64,000 nucleotides of DNA from Antedon mediterranea (lineage: Eukaryota > Echinodermata > Crinoidea > Comatulida > Antedonidae): the NCBI RefSeq assembly GCF_964355755.1, contig NC_092673.1:16313001-16377000 (forward strand). The letters run 5' to 3'. Both the position numbers and the translations under genes were made by a program. Under the pieces are notes generated by a model. That model worked only from the letters and a program-made list of their open reading frames with translations, was not told where the DNA came from and did no database searches. The first letter of the stretch is position 1. Each line of letters opens with the position of its first letter. This document shows positions 12,260-23,282 of this stretch, piece by piece.

Positions 12260-13895
12260 CATGGATTAAAGAATAGAAGGATATGCATCGATGTGAGATC
12301 AAGGGTTCCTTGACTCTCGCCGACAGACCGCGGACCGCCCACAATGTTACAGTTTAATTAACCGCATGGTAACAACGAAACGGTCGCGTGCCTAATACTG
12401 TATATTGTTTACTGCACATGTGCAACGACATTTAACCTTGTTGGCTACGCTTCTTTCGCACGTTCTTTGTTGCACTGTATGTATTCATACATATTTGAAC
12501 AGTATAATCAGTGGCGTAACGGCTATGTGCGCTCACTGGCTAAACCGAAGCTTGGGGCCCATGAGCAGTGCCCAGAGGAACAGGCATAAAATATGTCGAA
12601 AATGCTAAAAACGTCCGAGGCCTCGATCTTTGAAACTTGGAGGGCCACTTAGGTTTCCTAAACAAGTGGCTTCAGGCTTCTGCCTCACGCCACTGAGTAT
12701 AATGTTTATTGAAAACAGTTATTAAATTACATTGTATGTTATTGTGAAGACCCTAGTGTACAGCCTGTAGGCCTACTTCATCAATATACCAGATAAAAAC
12801 AATACTATATTGTTATTGGCTTAGAATTGTAGATGCTATAATTGTAATTAGTATAGGCTTCTGCCGCGATTGATCTACGCTAATGTTTTTATGACATTAA
12901 AGTAGCATTTTATGACCTGTAGTAGCCCTACATCTGAGACAATAACTATTTATTTGTTGTCTCAGCCTACATACATGTAAAATTACAAAATCAGCAAGGA
13001 TACTAGGCTTAGGCCTTCTAGGCTTACTAGTAAACCATATGATTTGCAGACATTGATACGGCCTAGTGTAGTAGATACGTGTAATCATGATCTATATACT
13101 CACCGTTGTCTTACTTCTTGTGTGAATAATAATAGGTACTTCGTTTGTTCGTGATTAAGTTTGCCCTGCGTGTACTTTTCAAAACGACCACTAGGTAACG
13201 AATCGCAACTATACATAGCCAGCCAATCCCGGATCAGGGATCGCTGTTTTCATTCAATTAGACCCTGTGATTGGATGTGATGTGGATGACATAACCACTA
13301 GCCAATCACCAGGCACTACAATTTAAATATAATCACATCGATAATTAAGGAGATTTATGAAGAAACAACTGCTTAGCCATATATTAAAAACACGATTGTT
13401 GTATGGGTGAACACCGGCCACGCTAACAACATACATGGTCAAGTGCATAATTTAATATTCTATAGATTAACGCAATTTTTAATGACAGAAGATGGCAGGC
13501 AAATAATGATAATTCAAATATAAAAATTGCATATTTTATTAATATTACCAACTACTTAAAATTACCAGTCGTAAGAAAGTGAACTTTTCGTAGTCCGATT
13601 GTGATGAAACTAAAACAGAATTATTCAGCAACATATTTTTGTTGTCAATTAATCATCGACGCAGACATGTCAATAGAACATTCAGACTGCGCATACGATT
13701 TCTACATGGTTACGTTTTGGTCTAAAAAAATGTAACAGTTGATTCGCAGCGTTTTAGAGAGGGCCGCGGTTAGAGACACGGAGTTCAATTTGAGCGTGTT
13801 TGTTTGATTGGCAGCAGTGCTTTAGTATAGGCAAGCGCGTTGTAAAATCGTTTGATGTCACCGTCGATGCATATCCTTCTATTCTTTAATCCATG
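12260..13895. mobile_element. 1.6-kb non-autonomous TIR element with TSD GCAAGAC
   Basis: The left end starts CATGGATTAAAGAATAGAAG and continues GATATGCATCGA; the right end is its reverse complement, giving inverted repeats of about 32 bp. GCAAGAC lies immediately outside both ends (12253-12259 and 13896-13902). A related unoccupied sequence exists at about 4640-4710 (GGCAAGACTGA then GGGTGTTGGC), which supports the boundary. There is no transposase ORF. A hAT MITE is nested inside. Confidence 0.8.
12509..12695. mobile_element. 187-bp hAT-type MITE with 8-bp TSD
   Basis: The ends are CAGTGGCGTAACG and CACGCCACTG, flanked by a perfect 8-bp duplication AGTATAAT (12501-12508 and 12696-12703). 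CAGTGGCG-like ends with 8-bp duplications are typical of hAT MITEs. It lies inside the 12260-13895 element and is therefore younger. Confidence 0.88.
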
Positions 13896-13902
13896 GCAAG
13901 AC

Positions 13903-14299
13903 TGACACACAGAAAGCTGTAAACAGGGTGTTGGCACTTAGCATAACAATAAACACCTTTGACGATGGACCAGGGAATGGAGGAATATTCAGACATGTAC
14001 CCACAAGGGTAATTTATTGTTACCAATACCTGCAACTCTTTATGAATTTATTGTTAGTGACTGTGAGTTATATTATTCTTGTTTTCATTTCATTACAGTA
14101 ATTTGACGTTTTAAGCTCTTTGTCATCTGAAAGTTACAAATAAACAGTACAGTAATAAACAAACGCAAGACACTTGAATTTTGCTTTACTTTATCTAATC
14201 CAGCAGAAGTATTTAGTTTGAGAACATAGATTACAATTTTTTTGTGATAAACTTATAGTAACCTCTGTCTACACTATAAAACTATTTTGACAAAAAGGT
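13903..14299. other. Non-coding spacer
   Basis: No gene recognised. The first part continues the interspersed sequence interrupted by the upstream element. Confidence 0.4.
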
Positions 14300-14422
14300 C
14301 AGGTCAATTCATACAGGTCATCTTCAGGCAGTAACACCAGCATACAGGTCATCTTCATTCAGTAACGCCAGCAAACAGGTCATCTTCATTCAGTAACACC
14401 AGCATACAGGTCATCTCCATAA
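14300..14422. repeat. 31-bp minisatellite, left block
   Basis: The unit is ATACAGGTCATCTTCATTCA then GTAACACCAGC, 31 bp. This is the first of five blocks (also 14638-14660, 21356-21662, 24921-25250, 25814-26420) of what was one array, now interrupted by insertions. Confidence 0.85.
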
Positions 14423-14637
14423 TATGTCTTTGGCAACTTTTAAATCTTCACTATAGAAAACATATTTGTATTAACCTTTTTGCCTTCACAATTGTAAATA
14501 GTTTTATATCTCTTTTCTTTCTTTTTGATTTTGTTTTTAATTTTAATACAATGTTTACTGAACCACTTTACAAATCAGTACATTTGTATTGAAAGTGTAT
14601 TTCAGTTTAAAGAAAGAACAAATAAATAAATAAATAA
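14423..14637 (+). mobile_element. 5'-truncated non-LTR retroelement
   Basis: About 215 bp of unrelated sequence interrupts the minisatellite and ends in an (AAAT)n tail. Array words ATCTCCAT before it and ATCTTCAT after it could be the target duplication. A short frame before the tail (SLATFKSSL) resembles the last residues of many LINE ORFs, but this is weak. I interpret it as a 5'-truncated insertion. Confidence 0.6.
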
Positions 14638-15244
14638 TCTTCATGCAGAAACACCAGCATTATGGAACGCCATCACTGCCTCCGGCAGCAAACGTTAATT
14701 CTATTCGGCTCTTTTAGCATTACGTTCGGCTCTTTTAGCATTCGGCGCATTTCTATTCGGCCCATTTACCATTACGTTCGGCTCTTTTAGCATTCGGCGC
14801 ATTTCTATTCGGCCCATTTACCATTACGTTCGGCTCTTTTAGCATTCGGCGCATTTCTATTCGGCCCATTTACCATTACGTTCGGCTCTTTTAGCATTCG
14901 GCGCATTTCTATTCGGCTCATTTAACATTATGTTCGGCTCTTTCAGCATTCGGCGCATTTCTATTCGGCCCATTTACCATTACGTTCGGCTCTTTTTTAT
15001 TCGGCCCTTTTTTATTCGGCGCAATTAAATTCTAACCTTTGACATGGGGTCAAATGGAAGAAAATCAACGGCTGGAAATGAGTCTATGAAAAGTTTACAA
15101 TTCATCATCATGGCGCCAACCATGGCCATGGTAGCCAATCGATTAAAGATGTGTTGAATAACCTAAATTTAAGTCATCTTTTAACAAATTTTGAGAGAGA
15201 AAGGGTAAATGATTATTATTATTAATAAATGTTAGTCTGACACT

Positions 15245-17312
15245 AGGTCTAAGCTAGGCCTAGGCTAGGGTAGTAACAAAGTGCTAGGCAGCGAGGCACG
15301 CGAGGCAGGGAAGGCATGCGAGGCAAGTCAGAAATTTATGCGAGGCATCGTTTTACCATCATCAAAAAATGCAAGGCATCATTTTATCATTTCTCAAAAT
15401 TGCAAGGCAGGAAATCACCGAAATTAAAGTAGCCTAGGCCTAGGCCCGCTAGGCTAGTTTCCTTTTGCACCTGCCTTGTATTTTAACCAACTTTATCCTG
15501 AATACCACAGCTTAGAATTAGTAGGCCTACTTTAATGAAGAAAAATCACATAAATATAACAATAAATCCATTAAATTGGTGATTTTACAGACGTTGTTTT
15601 TCTCGCATTTCGCACACTCAATGTTCAATATTTTGGTTTCTATGGAACGCCAAAAGAGCAAAATTAATTAGAGGGCTAAAAACTCCATTTATATTTAACG
15701 CATTATTTGGTGAAAATCAAGTACAATAATTTCAATAGATTTTGTCACTGTCAGTAAGGAAAAATGTTACTGTTGATAATGTACACGGTTTCGTTAACTT
15801 TTTAAAGAATAAAATAGAAAAATTCATCATAATATCCTTAGTAGGATGTCCTAGGTCTAGACTAGGTAGTGATGTTGATTTAGGATCGATTATTATTCTT
15901 TGAAAACAGAACAGTATCAGCAGTAACATATTATAGCATTTTTATTGACAAATTAACAAATATACTGAAATAAAACGTGTTTTTCACCAATAAATGCATG
16001 AGAAATTGACGCATTCCACTGAGTTTTAGTCCTCTATTATCGTTGCTCTTTTGGTGCTCCATAGAAACAAAAATATTGAACATTGAATAAGTGAAATTCG
16101 CGAACAGTGTGCGAGAAACACGCCTGTAAAATCATTAATTTAAGGATTTATTTGTTACTTTTTATGTGATTCTTTCATTAAAGTACTCATGAGGTATACT
16201 TCTAAGGTGTGGTATTCACACGATAAAGTTAGTTATCAAATTTGGAGTAAAAATACAAGCGAAGGAAACTAGCGCCAGGTTTATTAGTACGTACATGGAC
16301 AACAATAAATAAAAATCGTTCGTAATATACCTAGCTTACTAAAACAGGAATAGTGTATCATTATTAAATATTACACCAATTATTATTATATCAAAATTGA
16401 TTAAATTATTTTCTACATAGGCCTCTTATCTAGGTTAGGGCTAAGCATATTAGCTAAAGTTTAATTTTAGGCCTAGTATTACAATTGTCGGACGTAAGTC
16501 TTTTTTCACACGCGCTCCAGAATTCTGTCGCAATTTTTTTCTTTGCGGCATGTTATTGGATCGCCATATCAGTTACCTTTTATTCACCGCCAGTTATTGA
16601 ACTTGTCCTGGCAATCGCTGTTCACCTTATTTGCGAGAGAGGTACACGTGTTGTTCCTAGAGAATGGAAGGTCAAAAATGTCTTTGGCACGCCGCTCAGA
16701 GAGAAGTCTGTGCGTTGCTGCTGAAACCACGTGCTATAGGAGGGGAATGCATCACAATAATCCTCTGAGCTGAGGGCTGAATCATTCCGCTACCTGCTAA
16801 ATAGTAAAGAGGGATTTTCCATCTCTCGGGTCTACCGGATCTAGGCGCAGGGGTGTGACAAAATATTATTTTCACTCTGCTATGTTCGAGAGACATGTGA
16901 GTGAACACGCTCGAAATGCCAACAAACATTGCAGTCAGTTGATGAGTGTGTCGCTATAACAATTATTGTTAAAGTTGAAGACTGTCGTTCAGATTTTTGA
17001 ACCGTAGTTTGGGCACTTTTGTAAAAGTAAAATTTGACACGATATGACTTGAATGAAAAAACAATCGTTACATAAAAATAAACAACATGATGAGTGTATA
17101 CACGAATCTATTTAGATACGCTTGTATCGATTGATTATTAGGCCTATAATATAGCATAATAGCACGTTAAGATATGCCTCGCACCTTTTTGAAATTGTAA
17201 ACTATATGCCTCGCATGCCTCGCACTTTTGGAAATGATAAAATGATGCCTCGCACAAATATTTGGCATGCCTCGCTGCCTCGCACTTTGTCAACACTCCC
17301 TAGGCTAGATCT
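15245..17312. mobile_element. 2.1-kb nested element with GCGAGGCA-iterated TIRs
   Basis: Left text from about 15250 (AACAAAGTGCTAGGCAGCGA, then repeated GCGAGGCA/GCAAGGCA words to about 15420) is matched in reverse complement by 17170-17312 (repeated TGCCTCGC, ending GCACTTTGTCAAC). The iterated octamer is typical of subterminal transposase-binding repeats. The interior contains a further fold-back and short overlapping ORFs (16485-16929) that match nothing I recognise and overlap on both strands. No transposase is seen. Confidence 0.65.
15455..16275. mobile_element. ~820-bp fold-back nested in the previous element
   Basis: The left arm from GGCTAGTTTCCTTTTGCACC pairs with the right arm ending GAAGGAAACTAGC. 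Further pairing includes AATACCACAGCTTAGAA with TTCTAAGGTGTGGTATT, and TTTTACAGACGTTGTTTTTC with GAAACACGCCTGTAAAA. A long palindrome of this kind without an ORF fits a fold-back transposon. This is the third nesting level. Confidence 0.65.
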
Positions 17313-18083
17313 GTAATAATTGTATGGGTAGGTAGAAGGCCTAAACTTAAAGTGAAATATCCTGATAACCCACGTCACACAGTAGTAACACACACAAAAC
17401 AGTAGATACACGTGATACAGAAAAACTATGAGGATATGCAATCTAAACAGTCATGGCCATTTTATGGATATTGACCCTAGCTAGACTTGTTAGTTTGAAA
17501 GTAAGCCTAATAATAATTACTATAATAATAACTATAGTTAATACTTAGTAGGCAGCCCTAGTTTCTATAGGTCCAGGCTAGGCCTAAGGCTAGGCCTAGG
17601 GCCTAGTACTAACCAGGGCCATAAGTACTAACAGTCATAGAAAAGAGGCCTACCTAGGCTAGGCATATATTTTTTACTAGGCCTAGCCTATGCCCTATAC
17701 TAGGCCTAGCCTATTAATTAATAATTATTAATTACTGTATATTGATTTGGCTTATTTATTTTATTTATAAAAAAAAACTTTCTAAATTTTAATGTATTGT
17801 TCACCCTGAAAAAAAATAATTCTTAATAATCTTACTTTTTGTTTAATAAATATGCAATTTTTTGTAATGTCACATAATTGATAGGCCTAGTTATCCACTA
17901 TATAATAAAACTATATAAAATTAAGTTTAAAAAAAAGAGATATAATTAAGAAATAAGTGAATAATAATCTTTATATTTTTAATCTTTAATAAGTAGGAAC
18001 AAAATAGGCCAATTCAAAGCCAAGTATTTTTGCATCAAGGTTGTTATAGTGTGTACAATTTCAGACTCTTATTATCATTTCAG

Positions 18084-19112
18084 ATTGCAAGTGATGAAGT
18101 TGGTGCTTTGACGGACGCACAGCTAACAAGTCTGGGGGTTGCAACCCTCGGAGACCGTCAGCGTCTACGAGCCAACTGTAGACAGACAGGTATAAGTCCT
18201 ATAATTGCAATCTCTATGTATTTAACCCCCTTTTTACCCCTTTTTCTTGACACCATGGCTATCCACACAATAAGTCGTAAATGGAATTCCCTAAAAGCGT
18301 CCCTCCCTCCAAATGGTGAATGGTCAAGAAAGAAGATGGAGCGTTATAAACAAAAAAAGAAAAAATTTAGGCATCGTTGGGTTTCGAACCTGGGACCATG
18401 AACACTAAAGGAGCATAATCTACCGTTCAGCCATCCAATTGGCTTACGATGGAGCTATGTCATAACCGATTATTCTTTATCAAACTTCTATTGATGTATT
18501 CTGCCTTATTTACTTGTGAACATATTCTTTTGATCTTGTTCATTTTAAAACTTATTTTGATGACCATCGACACATGTTATCCTTCATGACCTTTGTTTTC
18601 ATGTGTTTTTTTGTATTAATTTAGCAATTTACAGTATGAATTTTGTGTGTGTGTGTAAAGATCAATTTTGTATTATTGGCTTCAAATACTGTTATCTATT
18701 TATCTATTTATGTTTTTTAATAGGATCCATTTTGTCCAGATTTTTGCCAGTAGGCAAAACTAAGCCATATGCAAAAAAACAACAAAAACAAAAAATATCA
18801 TCATGGACAAGGAAGGTGGTTTGCCTGGCTGAGCCAGATACAGATGCAACACCTAAAGCATGTAGAAAGCAGATGCTGGCAGAGGCCGGACTTGGGGGAA
18901 AAAATGTTACCGTGCCTGATATAAATGCAACCCCGGAAGAATTCGAAACAGTTTTATTCGCCAGCTTCCCCAAGCTGAAAAATGCAGGGGGATTTGAAAT
19001 CATGCTCTGCTTTGGGAATGAGAGAAAACTTTTACCTCTGAAGGGAAGTTATACCCCTTTAAACATCAGAGATAAGTTAGGGCAAGGCCGAATTTACTTA
19101 CGGCCAATTTAA
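18084..19112 (+). CDS. SAM-like plus G2E3-like N-terminal module gene fragment
   Basis: Two exons with matching splice phase are visible. Exon 1 (18084-18189; acceptor TTTCAG, donor GTATAA) encodes about 35 residues with ALTDAQLTSLGVATLGDRQR, the C-terminal half of a SAM-like helical domain. Exon 2 (18724-19112; acceptor TTAATAG) encodes 129 residues ending at TAA, with conserved-looking words AGLGGKNVTV, KNAGGFEIMLC and GQGRIYLRPI. From memory these occur in multi-copy invertebrate and fish proteins annotated as G2/M-phase-specific E3 ligase-like, upstream of a HECT domain; no HECT domain is present here. The 5' end is not found. The fragment lies inside the 6.7-kb TIR element, so it is either cargo or part of the element's own gene set. 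Confidence 0.6.
18355..18460 (-). mobile_element. tRNA-derived SINE head
   Basis: Read on the minus strand this has an A-box-like TGGCTGAACGGTAGA and a B-box GGTTCGAAACC with tRNA-like spacing. It lies in the intron between the two exons of the SAM/G2E3-like fragment. No tRNA acceptor stem or full cloverleaf is evident, so it is a SINE head rather than a tRNA gene. Confidence 0.6.
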
Positions 19113-19313
19113 AATGCCTTAAGTATGGAAGCAGAGTCTGTAAGTAAAATAGCTTAATAGTTTTTATTCATACTGAGATATTATGGATAGTATATCATTC
19201 AATTGTTTTATTGTTTTAGCTTCAATTGCTACATTTACAGATTGTGATAAATTATTTTTATTCATTTTAAATTTGTATTGTTTTTAGAACATTGAAGAAA
19301 ACTCAGGATTGGT

Positions 19314-19571
19314 TCAAAAATACATCTGTAGTCGTCTGAATACTGTACGAACACTAACACACAGTATAGCAGCAATTTCAGAACACTTGAAGCCTTCACA
19401 AATAAGGCTTTCCAATACTTCTTTTTTGATGACATATGTATTAGCTTTCCCTTTATTTAACAAACTTGAATTTGTACATTCATCTTTTATTGCTGTTACT
19501 GTAGCCACATCATACACACCAACAAGCTGAAAATCTGTGACACTCAGAAGTTCTACTACATCAGTAGTGAT
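19314..19571 (-). pseudogene. Helix-turn-helix exon of an integrase-family gene, truncated
   Basis: An exon with acceptor AATATAG (minus strand) encodes about 85 residues including LVGVYDVATVTAIKDEC and then EGFKCSEIAAILCVSVRTVF, a helix-turn-helix, ending RRLQMYF and a stop. From memory, similar segments precede an rve-type integrase core in multi-copy invertebrate proteins. No integrase core follows; the space toward lower coordinates is occupied by the plus-strand SAM/G2E3-like fragment. It may be a remnant of the mobility gene of the enclosing long-TIR element, but that is inference. Confidence 0.45.
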
Positions 19572-19674
19572 CTATATTAAATAAGAAATAATAAATATTT
19601 ATTCAATACATTCTTTATGATTTTTTTCATCATACTGTTATTTGTTAAACATATACTTTAATTATAGTTAAATA

Positions 19675-19800
19675 TGGTCAGTTTTGGCTTTCAAAACCTG
19701 TCCGGCCAGACCTTTTTTAACCGCCAAAACTAGTCCGGCCTGGATAAAATCGGTCTGGGCAGTAGGACTGTTTTTGACCGCCAAATATGGTCCGGTATTA
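19675..19800. repeat. Short GTCCGG/TTTTGGCGGT repeat cluster
   Basis: Words such as GTCCGGCCAGACC, GTCCGGCCTGGAT, TGGTCCGG and CCGCCAAA occur in both orientations within about 125 bp. It is probably a small decayed palindromic element. Confidence 0.35.
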
Positions 19801-20439
19801 CAAAATTAGTCATAATATATACTGTATATCATTCATTCAAAAAAGGTATTATATTGAAAACTACAGGGTTTCATTTGTGATTTTAATATTATAAATTAAG
19901 CCTGTTTTTTAATTATCATTATTAATAATGAGTACTATTGTTAGGCTTTTTGTGTACAATAATCCACTTTGTTCTTTTGTTTTAACATCCTCATTTTCAT
20001 GATGTTAAAAACAATTTAATTCATTACTGATTTATGGTTAATCAATCAATAAATCAGTTCAATCATTATAAAACACTTATACCAATATTGATTTGGCCTA
20101 GGAAGAAGGGACTCAATCATAAAATAAAATCTAGCTGGCAATTATATCAGCGTCTCATACGTTGACATGAGTGTGTGGCAGGCTGAAATCTGACTGAACA
20201 TGTACCTAAGTCATGTTTTTAGAATAAAATTATACACTTAACACGCTGCGTTGCGTATCGTTCTCACGAATAGGCTCAACACAGGCGTATAACTATAGCA
20301 GTGCATACTGCGTAGGGCATATCTGATTGGTCAATTGCAGCCGCCATCTTGGCACTTCTTGAACTGCGATAACATTGCAGTTTGCCATCTAGCCTTCGGC
20401 TATATAATTATTAATATCATTGGTACTACTACGTACTAC

Positions 20440-20840
20440 TATATATAATATAGGCCTAGGCCTACTAGACATTTTGTAATGTTGTATGGCTAGGCTAAAA
20501 CTAAAGTGCTCAAACAGAATTAGTCTAGGCCTACCTAGCAGAGTAGGCCTAGGCTAGACCTAGAGTAGTAATAATAGTCCTCTAGGAAAGCGTAATAATA
20601 AATAGGCTAGGTCTAGCCCTATTGTGTTAGGATTGTTTGGGCTAGCCTACCTAGCCTAAACTACTACTAAACCAATACTACCACTCTAGTCTAGCCTAGG
20701 CCTATCGAAATTATAGTAATATTTTGATTGATACTCTACTACTAGCCTAAGTAGGAGGCCTAGGCTAGTAGGCCTAGCCTAGTATAAACTACCCTATTAT
20801 AGGCTAGGCCTAGTAGGCTAGTAGGCCTACTAGCTAGCCT
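20440..20840. repeat. Dense AGGCCTAGG-type palindromic words
   Basis: About 400 bp are built largely of TAGGCCTA, CTAGGCCTAG, GCTAGCCTA and related self-complementary words, without strict periodicity. A similar cluster lies at about 17560-17710. It is non-coding. Confidence 0.6.
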
Positions 20841-21355
20841 CTTGGGTTGGCAATAAATCAAACCTTTTCTCTCTCAAAATGGTCAATAAGGTGGTACAAT
20901 TGCAAGTTCTCTAACACATTAATTAATTAGTGAACCAAACACTCTGCAGCGCAGCAGGCTGTATGTTTTGTAAACTTTTCATAGACTTATTTCCAGCCGT
21001 TGATTTTCTTTCATTTGACCCCATGTCAAAGGTTAGAATTTAATTGCGCCGAATAAAAAAGGGCCGAATAAAAAAGAGCCGAACGTAATGGTAAATGGGC
21101 TGAATAAAAAAGAGCCGAATGCTGAAAGAGCCGAACGTAATGGTAAATGGGCCGAATAAAAAAGAGCCGAATGCTGAAAGAGCCGAACGTAATGGTAAAT
21201 GGGCCGAATAGAAATGCGCCGAATGCTAAAAGAGCCGAACGTAATGGTAAATGGGCCGAATAGAAATGCGCCGAATGCTAAAAGAGCCGAACGTAATGCT
21301 AAAAGAGCCGAATAGAATTAACGTTTGCTGCCGGAGGCAGTGATGGCGTTCCATA

Positions 21356-21662
21356 CAGCATACATGTCATCTCCATCCAGTAACGCCAGCATACAGGTCA
21401 TCTTCATTCATTAACACCAGCATACAGGTCATCTTCATTCAGTAAGACCAGCATACAGGTCATCTTCATTCAGTAACACCAGCATACAGGTCATCTTCAT
21501 TCAGTAACACCAGCATACAGGTCATCTTCATTCAGTAACACCAGCATACAGGTTATCGTCATGCAATACCGCCAGCATACAGGTCATCTTCATTCAGTAA
21601 CACCAGCATACAGGTTATCTTCATGCAATAACGCCAACATACAGGTCATCTTCATTCAGTAA
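21356..21662. repeat. 31-bp minisatellite, second block
   Basis: About ten units of the ATACAGGTCATCTTCATTCA/GTAACACCAGC repeat lie between the right end of the 6.7-kb element and the 3' end of the LINE. Confidence 0.85.
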
Positions 21663-23251
21663 AGATTCAAGATTCAAGAAATTTTATTTGTCCATAAAAA
21701 TGGAAATTCACTTTGCTTGGTAGATTAAAACAACAATATTGCAACAATTTAAAAACGTGCAGTATTATAACAGATTAAAAATACAAGATAAAAAGTTAAA
21801 AATACTGTTAAAAATGTAAAACTATTAAAAATTGCATTAACGTCTTACATTAGAATTAAAAATATGAATGCTATTTACAACGAAGGATTTTCTAGTTCTA
21901 CAAAGATTTGCTCTTGGAGGTCGTAGCCTAATGCCTGATCTATTTAAGTTATAACAGTAATGTAACGGATGAGTGGGGTCTTTCATAATATTGTTTACTT
22001 TTTTTAGAATACTCTTTTCATAGATAAATGAACAAGGCGTAAGATCAGCTTTAATAATACGTTGTGCAATTTTACGTGGTCTCTCAATATTTTTCTTATC
22101 ATTTTCAGTAAAGTTACCATAAAAACATCCAATGCTAAAAGATAAAATACTTTGAAAAATACTTTGATAAAATAGAATTAAAATAGTGTTATCAACTCTA
22201 ATTTGCTTGAGTTTTCTGAGAAAGTAGAGCCTTTGAGATGCCTTCTTGGAAATCATGAGAGAGTTTGACTCCCATTTTAATTTGTTGTCAATTATAGTAT
22301 TTGTATTGGGTTACTCTTTCAACCTCGGTTCCTTTAATAGTTATTACATTATGTTCAACTGCAGTTTTACGAAAATCTATTATTATCTCTTTGGTTTTAG
22401 TAATATTAAGTATTAAGTTCATATCTTCACACCAATTAACAAATCTTCCAACTTCATTAACAAATTCATTTACATTATGCTTACTATCGCAAAGAAAACC
22501 ACTAATTACAGTATCGTCAGCGTATTTTACAATATTGCAATCTTTGCTTAAAATATTAAAACTACTAGAATAAAAAGAGAACAAAATTGGAGAGATAACA
22601 CATCCTTGAGGAGCTCCAACACTGGTAGATTCTTTGTTGGATAGGATACCATTGCACTTAACCATCTGCGGTCTATTAATCAAAAAACTATATATAACTT
22701 TGGCGAGCTGAGGTGAGACATTAAAACTTAATAATCTATCAATTAAAACATGTGGTAAAATAGTATTAAAAGCACTGGAGAAATCGAAAAATATAGACTG
22801 TACATAATTTCTTTTTGAATCAAGGTGATGATATGTATCATGGAGATAAGAATTAACAGCATCGTCAATCCCTCTATTTTTCTTGTATGCAAATTGATTC
22901 TTATCTGCATTACCAATATTTTCCTTAAGTCTAGAAACAATCAACCTTTCTAAGCATTTCATTAAATTTGAAGTAATTGCAATTGGTCTAAAATCTTTTG
23001 GTACACTAGGTTTATTAACTTTAGGCAATGGATTTATGATAGAAGTTTTCCATATGCGTGGAACAGTACCATTTCTAAAAATAATATTAAAAATATGAGT
23101 AAAAATTGGACATAGTTGGATATTGCACACTTTTAAAATTCTGTTTGAAATCCCATCTGGTCCAGTTGCCTTATTGACTTTTACACGTGCAAATTCTCTT
23201 AAGACCTCGTCTTCATTAACAAGAACATTATTATTATCATCATTACCAATA

Positions 23252-23282
<31 letters not shown>

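Larger units (their letters stand above)
14661..21355. mobile_element. 6.7-kb long-TIR element with 6-bp TSD CAGCAT
   Basis: Both ends carry the same inverted sequence starting TATGGAACGCCATCACTG. The TIRs (about 14661-15100 and 20975-21355) contain tandem subrepeats of about 52 bp built from TTCGGCTCTTTTAGCATT, CGGCGCATTTCTATTCGGCC and CATTTACCATTACG; weaker pairing extends to about 15215/20860. CAGCAT flanks both ends inside the 31-bp minisatellite. Inside are a nested TIR element (15245-17312), a SAM-like/G2E3-like gene fragment (18084-19112), a helix-turn-helix fragment on the minus strand (19314-19571) and AGGCCTAG-rich filler. The superfamily is unknown. Confidence 0.82.

Noticed and set aside
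16485-16929. Overlapping ORFs of 76-79 codons on both strands
   Set aside because: They overlap each other, match nothing I recognise and lie in a nested transposable element.
18384-18400. tRNA gene
   Set aside because: A and B boxes are present on the minus strand, but there is no acceptor stem pairing or clean terminator. It fits a SINE head in an intron.
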